Position numbers and translations under genes: made by a program | Shown here: positions 45,201 through 53,526 of the stretch, piece by piece | Numbering within the stretch: position 1 is the first letter of the stretch | Layout of the letters: every line of letters starts with the position of its first letter | Assembly (NCBI RefSeq): GCF_910592395.1 | Contig: NC_088323.1 | Coordinates: forward strand, 6,818,001-6,882,000 | Source: Lineus longissimus | Taxonomy: Eukaryota; Nemertea; Pilidiophora; Heteronemertea; Lineidae | Length of the DNA: 64,000 bases | Direction: 5' to 3' | Notes under the pieces: generated by a model | The model's database searches: none | Seen by the model: only the letters and a program-made list of their open reading frames with translations | Told to the model about the DNA's origin: nothing

Positions 45201-48200
45201 TAATAAGACATTGGACGATATGCTGAAAGTAGGAGCTAGTGTTAACATGTAAGTGTTAGAGTATTATCCGGCCTGGTTTGATGAGTGGGGCGGCCCACAT
45301 GCCAATACCGCTGTAGGGCCGGTTGATAAGACATTGGACAATAAGCTGAAAGTAGGAGCTAGTGTTAACATGTAAGTGTTTGAGTATTACCCGGCCTGGT
45401 TTGATGAGTGGGGCGGCCCACTTTCCAATAATGCTGTTCCACATTGCTGATACAAAAAAAGCTATTTGATAGGTCCCTGTCTGAAGTCACCATTTCATTT
45501 GTACCAATTTGGATCCCTTCCCCCGGCCTGTGGCTTGTGTACATGTATGTAGCTAATATCCCACATACTAGCTTGAGGAGCAGTCTAGCGGTGTCAAAGA
45601 ATTGGGGGTCAGGATTGTGGGGTATCAGTTGTTTTCAATTTCAGCAAAGGCCAATAAACCCAATGGGTGCCTAACCATAGTGGCACGTGAAAACCTTCAT
45701 CACGCCTTGAATGAGTAAGTTCCGCCATCACCCTGAAGAGACCGTTTGTGTTATTTTAACACTGAAGCCTTCAGAGAATTAATTAGAAGCTGGAGGGGGT
45801 ATTTTGGCCAAAAATATGGCATAGATCTACGTAAAGGTACTTTTGGTAAAAAATGTGACGTAGACGTACGTCAGGGTATTTTGGGCCAAAAATGTGACGT
45901 ATATCTACGTCAGATGGCGCTGACAGTGTTATATGTGACCCACCACGACAAAAAAGTCGCATGTCGCTCCGAACTAGACAGGTTGAGACGGACTGGTTGT
46001 TCATTTCACTGTTGTCTGCCTTTTGTGACATCTGAGTACATCAATTTCTTCGATTATGTCCTGGTGTCATTTTAGGCTCATCTTCTGTGCGGCATGCGAG
46101 TCATTTTGTCGTGGTGGGTCGCATATGATATACTTGTATTGCAGTTATATGTTCCATGGCGGCACGAACTTTGCTTACATGAATGGAGCAGAGTGCTGCC
46201 CATATAAACCTGTCGTTACGAGTTACGATTACGACGCGCCGATATCGGAGGCTGGGGATACGACGTTCAAATACATGGTGCTGAGGGAAACGATAGGAAA
46301 AGTAAGGTCACATGATTGAATCAGGAATCTTGGGAAATATGTTTTGATTGGTTGTCTATCAGTTCGTGACTGTCGACAACGTCACACGAGTTGTTTATAT
46401 TTTGTGACTGTGTCCTGGCGGAAAAATCATCTTTAAAACATTTGTACATGCAGAACTTTTTTGTCGGTGGATTTAAAACCTTTTTTGCTTGCTGTGATTA
46501 TTTTTTTAAATCCCTTCATTTTGAAAATGAGGAGCCTCATAGCCTTGTGGTTAACGCTGCTGGGTGCCATGGAATAGGGGCCAGGTTTGATCACGGGGAG
46601 AACCCAGGGTTGTATTTCTGGATGAACCGATGTTGGTTTTTCATGGAACTAAAATTCCAGGCTCTTCACGCACAATGTATGCATATTTGAGGGTTCTTCA
46701 GATGAGACTTCCTTGTACCTGAGTGTCTAAGCCACAGCAGGTAAAAGATCCCACATAGGTTGACAGTAGCCTCTAGTCGACTCCACACATCCGGCAAAAA
46801 TCTATTTTACCAGTTACGACTCTGGTAATAATGACGATGATGATGATGAGATATTCTCTGGTCTAATTTCAGTATCATCCTCTACCTAATATGTCCATAC
46901 CTGCTAATACCACCAAGTTTGCCTATGGAAAAGTGCCATTGAAATTTGTAAGTATTCTAGAACTCTGGAACCTTCTATCTTGCAGCAGCATCCTTCAGCT
47001 ACAACAGATGGCGGCCTTCATCATTTGAACAGAGGTGAATAGGAAGCCTAACAGCTTAGTGGTTAGCACTGCGGGCTACCACGCAATAGGGCCCTTGTTT
47101 GATCCTGTGGAGAACCCAGGATTTGTATTCTGGATGAACCACGTGAATTTAAGGAACTAACAATTCCCGGCTCTTTATTGTCCTTCGAATGAGACTTTAA
47201 CCGAGGTTCCTTGTATCTGGTTCCTTTGCCAGGGCAAGCAAGAGATCGCACCAAGTGAGAATCATAAGTAGCTTGCGTGGACTCTCCCCCCTCCGCCAAA
47301 AGGCCAAAAGGCGCTGGGCATATTGGTCAGTATGATGACCGTTGACCAAGTTTTAGCCCGAATCTGCAGCCAGATTCAGCTCCTCACAACTGATCTGGAA
47401 TTCTTCCGATAGCTTCGATTCCTGGTGGGAAATCATCATGACCAAGTTTTTTGACATCTTCAAGATTCCGATTATCCATGAATCAATTATGACATTCTTT
47501 TTCAGTCGTCCACCATCTTGGACACGCTGTGGCAAGTTAGTCCCGCTGGCCCCACAAAGTCGACGTACCCCATCAACATGGAGAGGCTGTTACAGTATTA
47601 CGGCTTTGTTTACTACAGAGTTCGGCTGACCAAGAGTTATACGAACGCCAATCTGAGTGTTCCTGGCATACGTGACAGAGGCTATGTGATGCTGAATTCG
47701 GTACGTTTTTGATAGATGGATATCTGCTGACGTCAGGAGAATGTGTAAACATGCTGCGCTGGCACCCTAGATGCTCTTCAGCATGGTTGGCTGTAGCTAT
47801 TCCTGTCAAAAAACACCTGCACTGCACCCGCGGAGACCACCATTCACATCATGTGACATCACAAGACGACATTCGACGTCATGACTACCTCTGTCGCAGT
47901 GGTGTACATCATCTTCGTAATTTTCAGTATTTTTTCATTGGGAAAACTGACAGAAATTTTGAAATTGGTCAAAATGAAAGTGTTGAATTTGGAACACTTG
48001 AAAGAAATATTTGTGACTTGCCAAAATAAATTTGTACAGTAACTTACTTTGACACTTTGTCCTTCAGGTTCCCCAAGGTGTGCTCCAAGTCGGGGACGTC
48101 ACAGTGTTGAAAAACTTCACTGCAAAAGCCAATGATTTCATGGACATTTTGGTCGAAAACCAGGGGAGGGTTAACTTTGGCAAGGGCATGCTCGGACAGA

Positions 48201-50032
48201 TCAAGGTAAGTAAAGCGCTGCGCAGAGGAGCAATTTTTGTCATTGCATCCTGCGATTTTAGTAGTTCATATGTGCAACAAAAAGATCTCTTGTCTGCAGG
48301 AAAAACTAGTGATCGCTGGGTTTTATATTGACAGCAGTTTGCTGTGATAATAGATTTTTGTTGCCAGTACCTGCGATTGCCACCGCAGATGAGCAGCATA
48401 TCGTCGCATGCAATTTACATTGCAGGAATCAGGAATTTAAATTGCTTGTATGCTATTATGCCATTTTAAACTGAAGGTAGTGTTGGCATCATTTCTCCTA
48501 GCCCAGGCTAGAGGGATTTTCCTTTAGATCAGTTGGTAGATGGATCACCTTGTAAGCAAAAGGTCTGGGGTTCAAACCCTGGTTGGACCTTGGTGTTCTT
48601 CCTCTGTTATATTCAGAAGACTGTTTATCCTTGATGATGATATGGGAAACTTACCGCTCAGGGTTTGAAACCAGAACCTCCGAGAGGCAAGTCGTTTGTG
48701 ACGTTTTTGGGAGATGTCCATTTCAGACGTACAGGTTGATATAATCTTATCAGAATGAGTCAAATACTTTGTTATATACTTCCAGGGTTTGATCTCTAAT
48801 GTGACCGTCAATAAAGATCTCATCACCGGCTGGTACAACTATCCAATCAATCTGGTGAAGGCTGCTGGACATACTGGTGACCAAACTCTTAGATTTAGGT
48901 GAGTGGGCCTATTGCTCCACGATGCAGGGTTTTTAAGGACTACGTTAAAATCTAATATTTGTAATTGAATTTGAGAGGAAAGATCACGCGCGCACGGAGA
49001 ATCATAAGTGATGCGTGACGTCGAAATGACGTCATTTTGTAAACGACGATATCCATCTATGAAATAAGGTAAATGAAATCTATCACACGGTGTTATTTAG
49101 TACCACACATAAAGTATCCTATTTTCTTTCAGACATTTCCCTAGGATGTCGTTTGACACATCGCTGGTGACTCCATCCCTGTACGTCGGATCCTTCCTCG
49201 TCGACAAGTCAATGACGCCCCCTGCTGATACATTCCTGAAAACGTCTGGCTGGACCAAGGTAACGTCTTATAAACTTGGGGGGGGGGGGGGGGGAATTGG
49301 TGTCAACTTTGACTGGTTGGTATCATTAGATGGCCTGGAGGGGGGAAAACTCTGGAGTCGATTGGAACCTTAAAAATGCAGCGTGCAGGCCGATTGGCTT
49401 GTGAAAGCTCCCCGACTCTCATAAGTTGAATCCCCAACTTTGGGTGAATAGCCAATTTGGCTGATGGCTGGGGCACTTTGCACAATAACTCATATGATTG
49501 AAAATACAGAAGAAAAAGAAGAGAAAAAGTATAATTTTGTATGTACTCTATATAAAGTAGAACCTCTCTATTAAGGACACCCTCGGAACTGACAAGTGCT
49601 GTCCTTAATAGAGAGGTGTCCTGATTAGAGAGGTAAAGTTGAATGGAAACAACCAAGTGTCCTTAATTGACAGGTTGTTCTTAATAGAGAGGTGTCCGCT
49701 AAGGGAGGTTCCACTGTACTTTATATCTCATCTTCCAGGGTCAAGCTTTCGTTAACGGCCACAACCTTGGACGCTACTGGCCGGTGAAAGGCCCCCAGAT
49801 AACTCTGTATGTGCCTTCCAGCTTCCTCAAACCGTACCCAGCCAAGAACCACGTGATGTTTTTCGAGCTTGAGAAAGCGCCGTGTACTGCTGGTCAGTCT
49901 TGTATGGTCGAGTTTGTCGATTCGCCGATTTTGAATGGAAAGTCTGCGTTTAATTCCACGATTGTTGAGAAAATGGAACGTGATGCTCGATATGATTGGA
50001 TAAAAAGGAAAGTGGTGCGGCCTGGTGCTTAA
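33062..50032 (+). CDS. GLB1: beta-galactosidase, GH35, GLB1-like; complete, alternative exon 5
   Basis: Hydrolyses terminal beta-galactose from glycoconjugates, normally in lysosomes. Exons: 33062-33145, 33696-33865, 35023-35176, 36371-36434, 5a 36756-36850 or 5b 37632-37726, 38042-38225, 45071-45248, 46145-46301, 46873-46947, 47506-47700, 48068-48205, 48786-48898, 49133-49259, 49739-50032. Any transcript with one exon 5 gives 675 residues, against 677 in human GLB1. N-terminal hydrophobic signal peptide; GH35 blocks [27 protein letters not shown], acid/base Glu in VENEYGS (~193), nucleophile Glu in VNSEYYPAW (~273), [22 protein letters not shown], then the galactose-binding-like C-terminal domain with GRVNFG and [15 protein letters not shown]. 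Some motifs ([14 protein letters not shown]) also recall the paralogue GLB1L, so orthology needs a tree. A TRIM gene lies antisense in intron 6. Confidence 0.95.
33696..33865 (+). CDS. GLB1: GLB1-like exon 2
   Basis: Encodes [40 protein letters not shown] and [14 protein letters not shown], the start of the GH35 barrel. Ends two bases into Phe. Confidence 0.95.
34064..34149. mobile_element. 86-bp mariner-type MITE with TA duplication
   Basis: The ends cagggtggcccagaa and ttctgggccaccctg are perfect 15-bp inverted repeats, flanked on each side by TA. The interior contains a second palindromic stretch (acaatagaattctattgt). Too short to code. Confidence 0.88.
34345..34990 (+). mobile_element. 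LINE ORF2 C-terminal fragment with 3' tail, in GLB1 intron 2
   Basis: The open frame to 34925 reads ...[50 protein letters not shown] and [18 protein letters not shown]: the thumb and C-terminal region of CR1/L2-type LINE polymerases. After the stop comes ttttgcgctatataaatgct and a tgta repeat, a typical 3' end of that group. It is 5'-truncated and uninterrupted, so fairly young. Confidence 0.88.
35023..35176 (+). CDS. GLB1: GLB1-like exon 3
   Basis: Encodes (F)[36 protein letters not shown] and [23 protein letters not shown] is the substrate-cleft block of GH35. Phase-0 donor TTT|GTAAGT. Confidence 0.95.
35425..35695 (-). mobile_element. tRNA-derived SINE with LINE-type tail
   Basis: On the minus strand: GGTAGCGCAGTGGAAGGGAG (A box), GGTCGTGGGTTCGACTCCC (B box), a body, then CAAAGCACTTTGAGCGAGAA and GCGCTATATAAAAGACTC, ending in an ATT repeat. 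The tail resembles the 3' end of the LINE at 34.9 kb, the usual sign of a SINE mobilised by a partner LINE. Confidence 0.8.
35807..36384. repeat. 194-bp tandem repeat, 3 copies, ending in GLB1 exon 4
   Basis: Units begin atccacccggcatgtct at 35807, 36001 and 36195, exactly 194 bp apart. Each ends with ttttctcgtag followed by gg(a/t)ggcattccggc, so the exon 4 acceptor and its first 14 coding bases occur three times (exon-like starts at 35983, 36177 and the true 36371). Only the third copy continues into real exon sequence. Confidence 0.95.
36371..36434 (+). CDS. GLB1: GLB1-like exon 4
   Basis: Encodes [20 protein letters not shown] then P plus one base. GG(I/L)PAWLL is conserved in the family. 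Donor CCAG|GTAAGT. Confidence 0.93.
36579..36733. mobile_element. CAGTAGAACCTC MITE, 22 bp upstream of exon 5a
   Basis: Left end acagtggaacctcccttagc; inner blocks ggtcccaaattggttctttc and caatttgacctctctaatca; right end gggtgtccttaataggag with the last bases eroded. The two ends are inverted repeats, so the RNA copy can form a long hairpin. Confidence 0.85.
36756..36850 (+). CDS. GLB1: GLB1-like alternative exon 5a
   Basis: 95 nt. Completes an Ala codon, then [20 protein letters not shown] and [11 protein letters not shown]. It aligns without gaps to the barrel helix and strand just before VENEYGS in other GH35 enzymes. Acceptor with a good pyrimidine tract (tgcttcctcattctag); donor CAG|GTATTC, weaker than that of 5b. 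Enters at phase 1 and leaves at phase 0, as 5b does. Confidence 0.92.
37149..37309. mobile_element. CAGTAGAACCTC MITE, between exons 5a and 5b
   Basis: Intact palindromic copy: tacagtagaacctcccttag at the left, gtggagaggttccactgta at the right, with TA at both ends, as for a pogo/Tc1-type target duplication. Confidence 0.9.
37632..37726 (+). CDS. GLB1: GLB1-like alternative exon 5b
   Basis: 95 nt, the same length and phases as 5a. Completes a Val codon, then [20 protein letters not shown] and [11 protein letters not shown]. By eye it matches 5a at 11 of 32 residues, with hydrophobic positions and the GP(I/V)IM(I/V)Q end conserved. Acceptor cattgtag, donor CAG|GTACGT (strong). No stop in its frame. 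Confidence 0.9.
38042..38225 (+). CDS. GLB1: GLB1-like exon 6 (acid/base glutamate)
   Basis: Begins [20 protein letters not shown], where the second Glu of ENE is the general acid/base, and continues with [18 protein letters not shown] and ATVDFGI. Ends one base into Thr. Confidence 0.96.
39360..39600. repeat. dispersed repeat fragment, partly duplicated
   Basis: tgcaattataatc(a/g)(g/c)t followed by gatcaa...gttcttatgcaagta occurs twice (about 39399-39470 and 39512-39585). gcagagaagcaatttttgtcact matches the start of the repeat at 48.2 kb. Confidence 0.55.
39701..41725 (-). CDS. TRIM-type RING/B-box/coiled-coil protein, single coding exon
   Basis: Probable RING E3 ubiquitin ligase of 674 residues. 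RING C3HC4: Cys12, Cys15, Cys27, His29, Cys32, Cys35, Cys50, Cys53. Two B-boxes follow, one around [20 protein letters not shown] and one around [20 protein letters not shown] with [10 protein letters not shown] charged coiled coil spans about 215-350. The C-terminal half has repeated blades ([35 protein letters not shown]), suggesting an NHL-like beta-propeller as in TRIM2/3/56-type proteins, but the assignment is loose. No introns in the coding part. An acceptor-like CTTTATTTCAG ends at 41744, 18 nt before the ATG, so a 5' non-coding exon is likely. Lies antisense inside GLB1 intron 6. Confidence 0.93.
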   Translation of the reverse strand: MASKAADSAKVCLVCFETRPLKIAGRCKHSFCTECLTNAIQRHDGDVFSCPSCHADCPRPWNGVEGLVGYTGEEVAAEDLGFMVEQDRKEKGVNAPRHEKRDGGKFQPAVLDVRCMICQHKKREVQAVNLCVECKNLYICGDCTEVHGKNKATKGHSVIPLQLERPKQEAVCVKHNSPLDSYCTECKQAVCMVCVMLEHGDHTLEKIGEIVDAKVEGLKVVLKEREERLGKLQMVEKELVFLTRIAPVVDKQDILIKEIEDHAQKCIEKIVKWKEDLKEKVKADYLIIHDIPVCLKKVSETVQKMQAPIQRAGQLLSETEHQPVYLDRLIALQQDLEALAETGNNVQGEGYTAELRELHNQDCRFMPEAIDSLGKIDKTQARQEEDELEIIYKDTMVEDDKEKFIPCVANLGQRFAVAHPTTEGEPSNAVDIYQFPGELKHTFKDHVPPLYDVSATPDGKLAMLSDGTGDTSRCVKLFDSQTGYISSTCDFDIAKPLSLGVTLQHQYVILGDNEHGERQITVVDKEGCVEHTHVIDEEIHKKLIEPSRITCGGKCNFVIGKLCAHAFEISDTGIHGLSWVITCAHPDDIKSFDISASMWDDLSVAGNYKKMFVLQILEMNEGKLSPTWRHKTLNLDMASVADREETRVSIRDSHIVMSKGRTIRVCKIYQGRSN
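42108..43235. mobile_element. non-coding element with three ~300-bp internal repeats and hairpin end
   Basis: Starts with a perfect hairpin (10-bp arms gctcacctct and agaggtgagc, loop tagc), then a gtc trinucleotide run (42150-42205). Three internal units begin ggcacgtttc at 42219, 42519 and 42830. Each holds ggtacacat(g/t)tacccctt, (c/t)ggccaccagggggc-like and caaggtcacagaggtcaaat blocks. It finishes near acatgaggtgagcacaatgg (43209), repeating gaggtgagc from the start. No reading frame. It resembles widely dispersed invertebrate repeats with GAGGTGAGC ends; the class is unknown to me. Confidence 0.75.
43661..44365. repeat. local duplication (338-bp offset) and short tctttaaaggggagtgtcct array
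   Basis: Block 43661-43785 (ccatttactgttgatagttg ...) recurs at 43999-44120 with scattered changes. attctttaaaggggagtgtc recurs at 44250, 44290 and 44330, with related forms near 43920 and 43970. All within GLB1 intron 6. Confidence 0.8.
45071..45248 (+). CDS. GLB1: GLB1-like exon 7 (nucleophile glutamate)
   Basis: Encodes [20 protein letters not shown] then [20 protein letters not shown] and LKVGASVN plus two bases. The Glu of NSEYY is the catalytic nucleophile. Donor AAC AT|GTAAGTG. Confidence 0.96.
45136..45445. repeat. 123-bp tandem copies of the 3' part of exon 7
   Basis: gagtatta(t/c)ccggcctggttt occurs at 45136 (in exon 7), 45259 and 45382, 123 bp apart. The second copy runs through the same GTAAGTG donor (45372). 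The third stops after about 60 bp. The copies are in the intron and differ from the exon by a few bases (gtt-gat, aat-aag), so they are young but already diverging. Confidence 0.95.
45935..46122. mobile_element. ~190-bp MITE, ends gtgacccaccacgac, next to exon 8
   Basis: The left end gtgacccaccacgacaaaaa is inverted at the right (tttgtcgtggtgggtcgc). Both flanks read atat. The inner arms gtcgcatg and catgcgagtc extend the palindrome. It ends 22 bp before GLB1 exon 8, so it overlaps that intron's branch and pyrimidine region. Confidence 0.8.
46145..46301 (+). CDS. GLB1: GLB1-like exon 8
   Basis: Encodes (I)[38 protein letters not shown] and [12 protein letters not shown]. The short acceptor tattgcag follows directly on the MITE. 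Confidence 0.95.
46525..46855 (+). mobile_element. tRNA-derived SINE, copy 1
   Basis: A box tagccttgtggttaacgc, B box caggtttgatcacg, then aacccagggttgtatttctg, the shared body, gacagtagcctctagtcgac and a tail of gatgat repeats. Same family as 47035 and 62552. Confidence 0.75.
46873..46947 (+). CDS. GLB1: GLB1-like exon 9
   Basis: 25 codons, [20 protein letters not shown] then VPLKF. KFAYGKV is conserved at the end of the barrel domain. Phase 0 both sides. Confidence 0.92.
47035..47330 (+). mobile_element. tRNA-derived SINE, copy 2
   Basis: A box aacagcttagtggttagcac, B box ttgtttgatcctg, then gagaacccaggatttgtatt. Only about 100 bp from exon 9; the tail is eroded. Confidence 0.7.
47506..47700 (+). 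CDS. GLB1: GLB1-like exon 10
   Basis: 65 codons: [31 protein letters not shown] and [20 protein letters not shown] and RDRGYV match the first beta-sandwich domain after the barrel. Confidence 0.94.
47770..47935. repeat. dispersed repeat, inverted partner at 50640-50805
   Basis: Contains caaaaaacacctgcactgca, ggagaccaccattcacatca, gacgtcatgactacctctgt and cgcagtggtgtacatcat. The reverse complement of the whole block recurs in the GLB1 3' UTR. Confidence 0.85.
48068..48205 (+). CDS. GLB1: GLB1-like exon 11
   Basis: 46 codons: [20 protein letters not shown] and [28 protein letters not shown](F/Y)G is the family signature of this domain. Confidence 0.94.
48210..48420. repeat. dispersed hairpin-rich repeat copy
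   Basis: gcagaggagcaatttttgtc, aacaaaaagatctcttgtct and gatttttgttgccagtacct match pieces at 39.4, 19.3 and 8.1 kb. It begins only a few bases after the exon 11 donor. Confidence 0.5.
48515..48605 (+). mobile_element. tRNA-like sequence, SINE head
   Basis: tagatcagttggtagatgga (A box) and tctggggttcaaaccctggt (T arm and B box, perfect 5-bp stem) at tRNA spacing. The acceptor stem does not pair, so a SINE head is more likely than a functional tRNA. Confidence 0.5.
48786..48898 (+). CDS. GLB1: GLB1-like exon 12
   Basis: Encodes [37 protein letters not shown] plus two bases of Arg. GLIS(N)VT is the conserved start of this segment. Confidence 0.92.
49133..49259 (+). CDS. GLB1: GLB1-like exon 13
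   Basis: Encodes (R)[39 protein letters not shown] and WTK, continuing into GQAFVNG. The downstream intron opens with a 16-bp G run at about 49279. Confidence 0.93.
49556..49718. mobile_element. CAGTAGAACCTC MITE in last GLB1 intron, inverse orientation
   Basis: Intact, reading as the reverse complement of the copies at 36.6 and 37.2 kb (agtagaacctctctattaag ... gctaagggaggttccactgt). It ends 20 bp before exon 14. Confidence 0.88.
49739..50032 (+). CDS. GLB1: GLB1-like exon 14 with stop codon
   Basis: 97 codons: [44 protein letters not shown] and FVDSPILNG, the C-terminal jelly-roll of GH35, ending VVRPGA and TAA at 50030-50032. Confidence 0.96.
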   Translation, partial: GQAFVNGHNLGRYWPVKGPQITLYVPSSFLKPYPAKNHVMFFELEKAPCTAGQSCMVEFVDSPILNGKSAFNSTIVEKMERDARYDWIKRKVVRPGA

Positions 50033-50639
50033 TTGATGAGAGAACAAATTGCACAATTGCGGTTTGGTTGTTATTGAAATATGTTTGTGATTCAGTGGAG
50101 GAAAGGCTGTTGAAATGCTCTTAGGAAAGGCACGAAAGATGATGTGGGGAAGGGGTCAGGGTACTTTTTTTTAATGGTTTTTTTTACTGTATTCTTCCAC
50201 TAACAGCTTGATCATTGGTCTTAAAGACTCGGTACTTTTGTATCTGTGTTAAATGTTGATCGAGCAAAATTTCCATGCATTGAACATTCCTTTTGCATAT
50301 AACCTTTCTGTCACTGATAGTATAATTCCGAAAGTGAAAATTGTCTTCAACTGAGGCACTGTACCTTTAAACAGCTTGTACAGCATCATCCTTGCAGCTG
50401 ATTGGGTTACACACATTCAGTTGACTCACATTTAAAGAGTCAGTAGATCACATTTTTAATAATGTTGAAAATACAATTCACGAGGAAGATAAACCACAAC
50501 TGACCACATTTCTGTGCAGAAACACTGCCACATGAACTATATTGGGCATTAGAATCAGCTGTGCGAGGGACAAATGTCTTGGCGCCAAAGAAAAAAGACG
50601 TCGTACCATGTCATATCCCAGAAAGACGTCCTAGTGTCA

Positions 50640-50805
50640 CGACAATTTGGCCACTTAGGAAAATGATTTACACCACTGCAACAGAGGTAGTTATGACGTC
50701 ACAGGTCGTCTTGTGATGTCACATGATATGAATGGTGGTCTCCGTGGACGCAGTGCAGGTGTTTTTTGGCAGGAATGGCCAGCACAACATAAATGGGTCC
50801 ATGTC
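50640..50805. repeat. inverted copy of 47770-47935 in GLB1 3' UTR
   Basis: Contains caccactgcaacagaggtag, ttatgacgtcac, atgaatggtggtctccgtgg and cgcagtgcaggtgttttttg. Lies between the stop codon and the likely poly(A) signal, so it would be in mature mRNA. Confidence 0.8.
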
Positions 50806-51083
50806 CACCCAGAAATCCGCTCGGAAGTTTCTGAGAGGTTTTCAATTCTTGCTGCATTACTGTAGTGAAAAACAGTGCAGTTCCAGTCTACTTACTCTTT
50901 AAATGGCTTGGCATCATCATCATTATATCAGCTGGTTTCTTAGGTTACACACATTTAAATCAGCTTTATTACAATGTTAATACATTCTTGTGCTACATCA
51001 CCATGGGTGTTTAATGTACGTGTTTCAATATTTGCTTCTACGTCATTTTTGTAAGGAGAACAAATGTGCACTAATATATTGAT

Positions 51084-51089
51084 AATAAA
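51084..51089 (+). terminator. GLB1: candidate GLB1 poly(A) signal AATAAA
   Basis: The first AATAAA after the stop codon that I find, giving a 3' UTR of about 1.07 kb. Cleavage would fall near 51.1 kb. Not verified by transcript data. Confidence 0.45.
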
Positions 51090-51151
51090 ATAATTGATAA
51101 ACAATATTTTTAGTCTTTTGGTCATAATTTGATACCACCCTGAGGCCTCTG

Positions 51152-51195
51152 TATGCAGTTGAACCTCTCTATTAAGGACACCCTTCCTTGGGACT
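51152..51195. mobile_element. CAGTAGAACCTC MITE end fragment
   Basis: gcagttgaacctctctatta followed by aggacacccttccttgggac only; the rest is missing. Confidence 0.65.
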
Positions 51196-53526
51196 GAATG
51201 AGGACAGAGTCACAACCTGAGAAAGGGGAACATATATTTTAAGACAGCCGTCAAACTTTTGAAGATTCCATACACCCACTAAAGGCAGCTAATGCTCTGT
51301 CCGTTCCATATAACAAACTGACCAAAAAGTTCGGTCGATCGTCATCATTTTTATGTCATCATTGTCCCCTCTTGAATTATGCCCGAGATTTGGGGTTCCA
51401 GTTCAGATTTTGACCCCCAGTTTGAGGTCTGGCTTGTCTCGTACCCCTATAATGGTGTATGGCACTTCCTAGACAGACTATCACAACTCGACTGAATGGT
51501 TCTGTTCCTCCACCTGAGCTGGGAGAGATCACCTAAGATTTGTGAAGCAGTGGCACCATATTTTTGCCAATGAGGACAAAGTCACAACCATACAAAATTA
51601 GGACACATCACACCTCCTCAGCAGTACAGAGACCAAGTGAGGAAGGACAGTGCTGCAACTTGGAAATGGTTGCAGTATTTTTGTGAACACACAAACGCAT
51701 GGCATTTTCCTTTAGGGTCCTGTCCCTGATAATCAGATTCGATATGATTGACCCCACCCAAAAACCTTCATTTTCCACGAAGATTTCAGTTCCAAGAAAT
51801 GCCGTAAGATGGCCACACTTGCGCACCTTTGACCAAATCTCCAAACAGTGCCGAAGCCCCGTGATAAGCATAGGACTCAAGCATTGTTAACAAGGACTAA
51901 CGTTTACACTAGTCATACACTAGCTTCCGCGTCTGTTAGGAGATTATAACTTAATGAAAAGCCAGAAGATGCGTCGGGATGGATGGGGTGTTTATGTTAA
52001 ACATTTGGATTTAAGAATACACTTTTCAGAAGACCGAGTCAGGTAACTATAGCCTTCTAATTCATGTTTATAACATATATTAGTTGTTAGGCCTACATGT
52101 ATAGCTTTCTATTGATTTTGAAACGGTCCATAGCTTTTTCTGAGATCTTTCGCTGATGAGTAAGCATCGCCAGTGTTCATGCTTAGAGAAATGCTATGCC
52201 TATGGGAATACAATGTATAAAGGTGTATGAAAATGTTCGAAGTGGAGGGGCCTATGGTAAGTTGCTTTATTTTGTTTCTTGTTTGTTCAACTTGTAGTGT
52301 TACGAGGCCTACCCTAGGCCTAGGAGGCCCGTCACAACTTAGTCTTAAAACTTGAGACGATAGGGCCTAAAAGAAAAAAATACTTCAAATCCGATTGTCT
52401 CAGCCGATATACGTCTATGGTTCATTCGACTATAGTCACAACTCAACTTGGAGAAAGCTCACACCCTCGATGTTACAGACTGCTGGCCAACCCCCTGGCC
52501 GTCTCTTTGCAGATGTTTCAAATGACAGTAGAGTACTTCACCGAGTTTTACCCCCTAATCCTAATCATAAGCTTAATCATAACCCTATGCAATTAGTGAC
52601 TAAACTTGTTTGGAACAACCTGGTCCTGGTTGTGATATTGTCCTCATTAGGGGACATGCTGCCAGGTTGTGACTTGCCTACCTGTCGATTGTGGTGTGTG
52701 TGTGTGTGTGTGTGGGGGGGGGGGGGGGTCCATTGTCTTCATGACTAATAACAGTTTGGGTTTCAAGAGCTAATAACTGAGTAGGCCTATTATTCATATA
52801 GAGTAAGAACAGTGTACTCTGACCTCTTAACAACAAGCGTTTTGCCAGGATGGAAAAAGTACTCTATGACAACATAGCCTCGTGTAAATAAACCCACCAT
52901 TGATAGAACTATGTGCTTTGTGATTTATAGGACTCTAGCAGACAGCTCCATAGGCCCATGTACTTTTATTTCATGTAGGTCTCGGCGTTTTTCTGGCCTC
53001 AGTGAAAGAAAATTGTCCACTGATGAACACTCCAGTTGCTAGACCATCTTGCTTCACATTATAGGGCCGGGCCATTTAAACACTCAAGCAAATACCCGAT
53101 GAGATCCGATCGGATCAGAATGCATCTAGGTCTTATCGGGTCTCAAAGTAGACCATCATTTTAGCTGGTTTCATCAGGTCTCAGATCCAAATTGGTCGTG
53201 TTAACACGATCTGTGATTTCGATCCAGGAAGCATTAAAGATATTTTTTTGTTTTTCGAAGTGGATAATTTGATAACATTATACTTGTGCAAATAAACTTG
53301 TGTTCCTAATACGCATATCATATGGTTCTCGCATCCTATTATCAAAATTGTAATGAGTCCTATTTCAATAAAGAAGCGAGATATGCTGTAAACCATATCC
53401 AGCATATGCCATTTTAAAAAATGAAAGGTTATAGAATTGTATAGCCTACATGAAATGGGGTTGGGAGTCGCAGTTCTCAAAGGGTTAACAGATAACGTTT
53501 TCACTCATCTCTGATAATATCATAAT

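Noticed and set aside
45259-45372. Second, alternative exon 7
   Set aside because: The copy has no acceptor in front of it and is an in-line duplication of the exon's 3' part, so it is not an independent exon.
48515-48605. Functional tRNA gene
   Set aside because: The T arm is good but the acceptor stem does not pair and no terminator follows; a SINE head is more likely. The heads at 5.9 and 15.7 kb were judged the same way.
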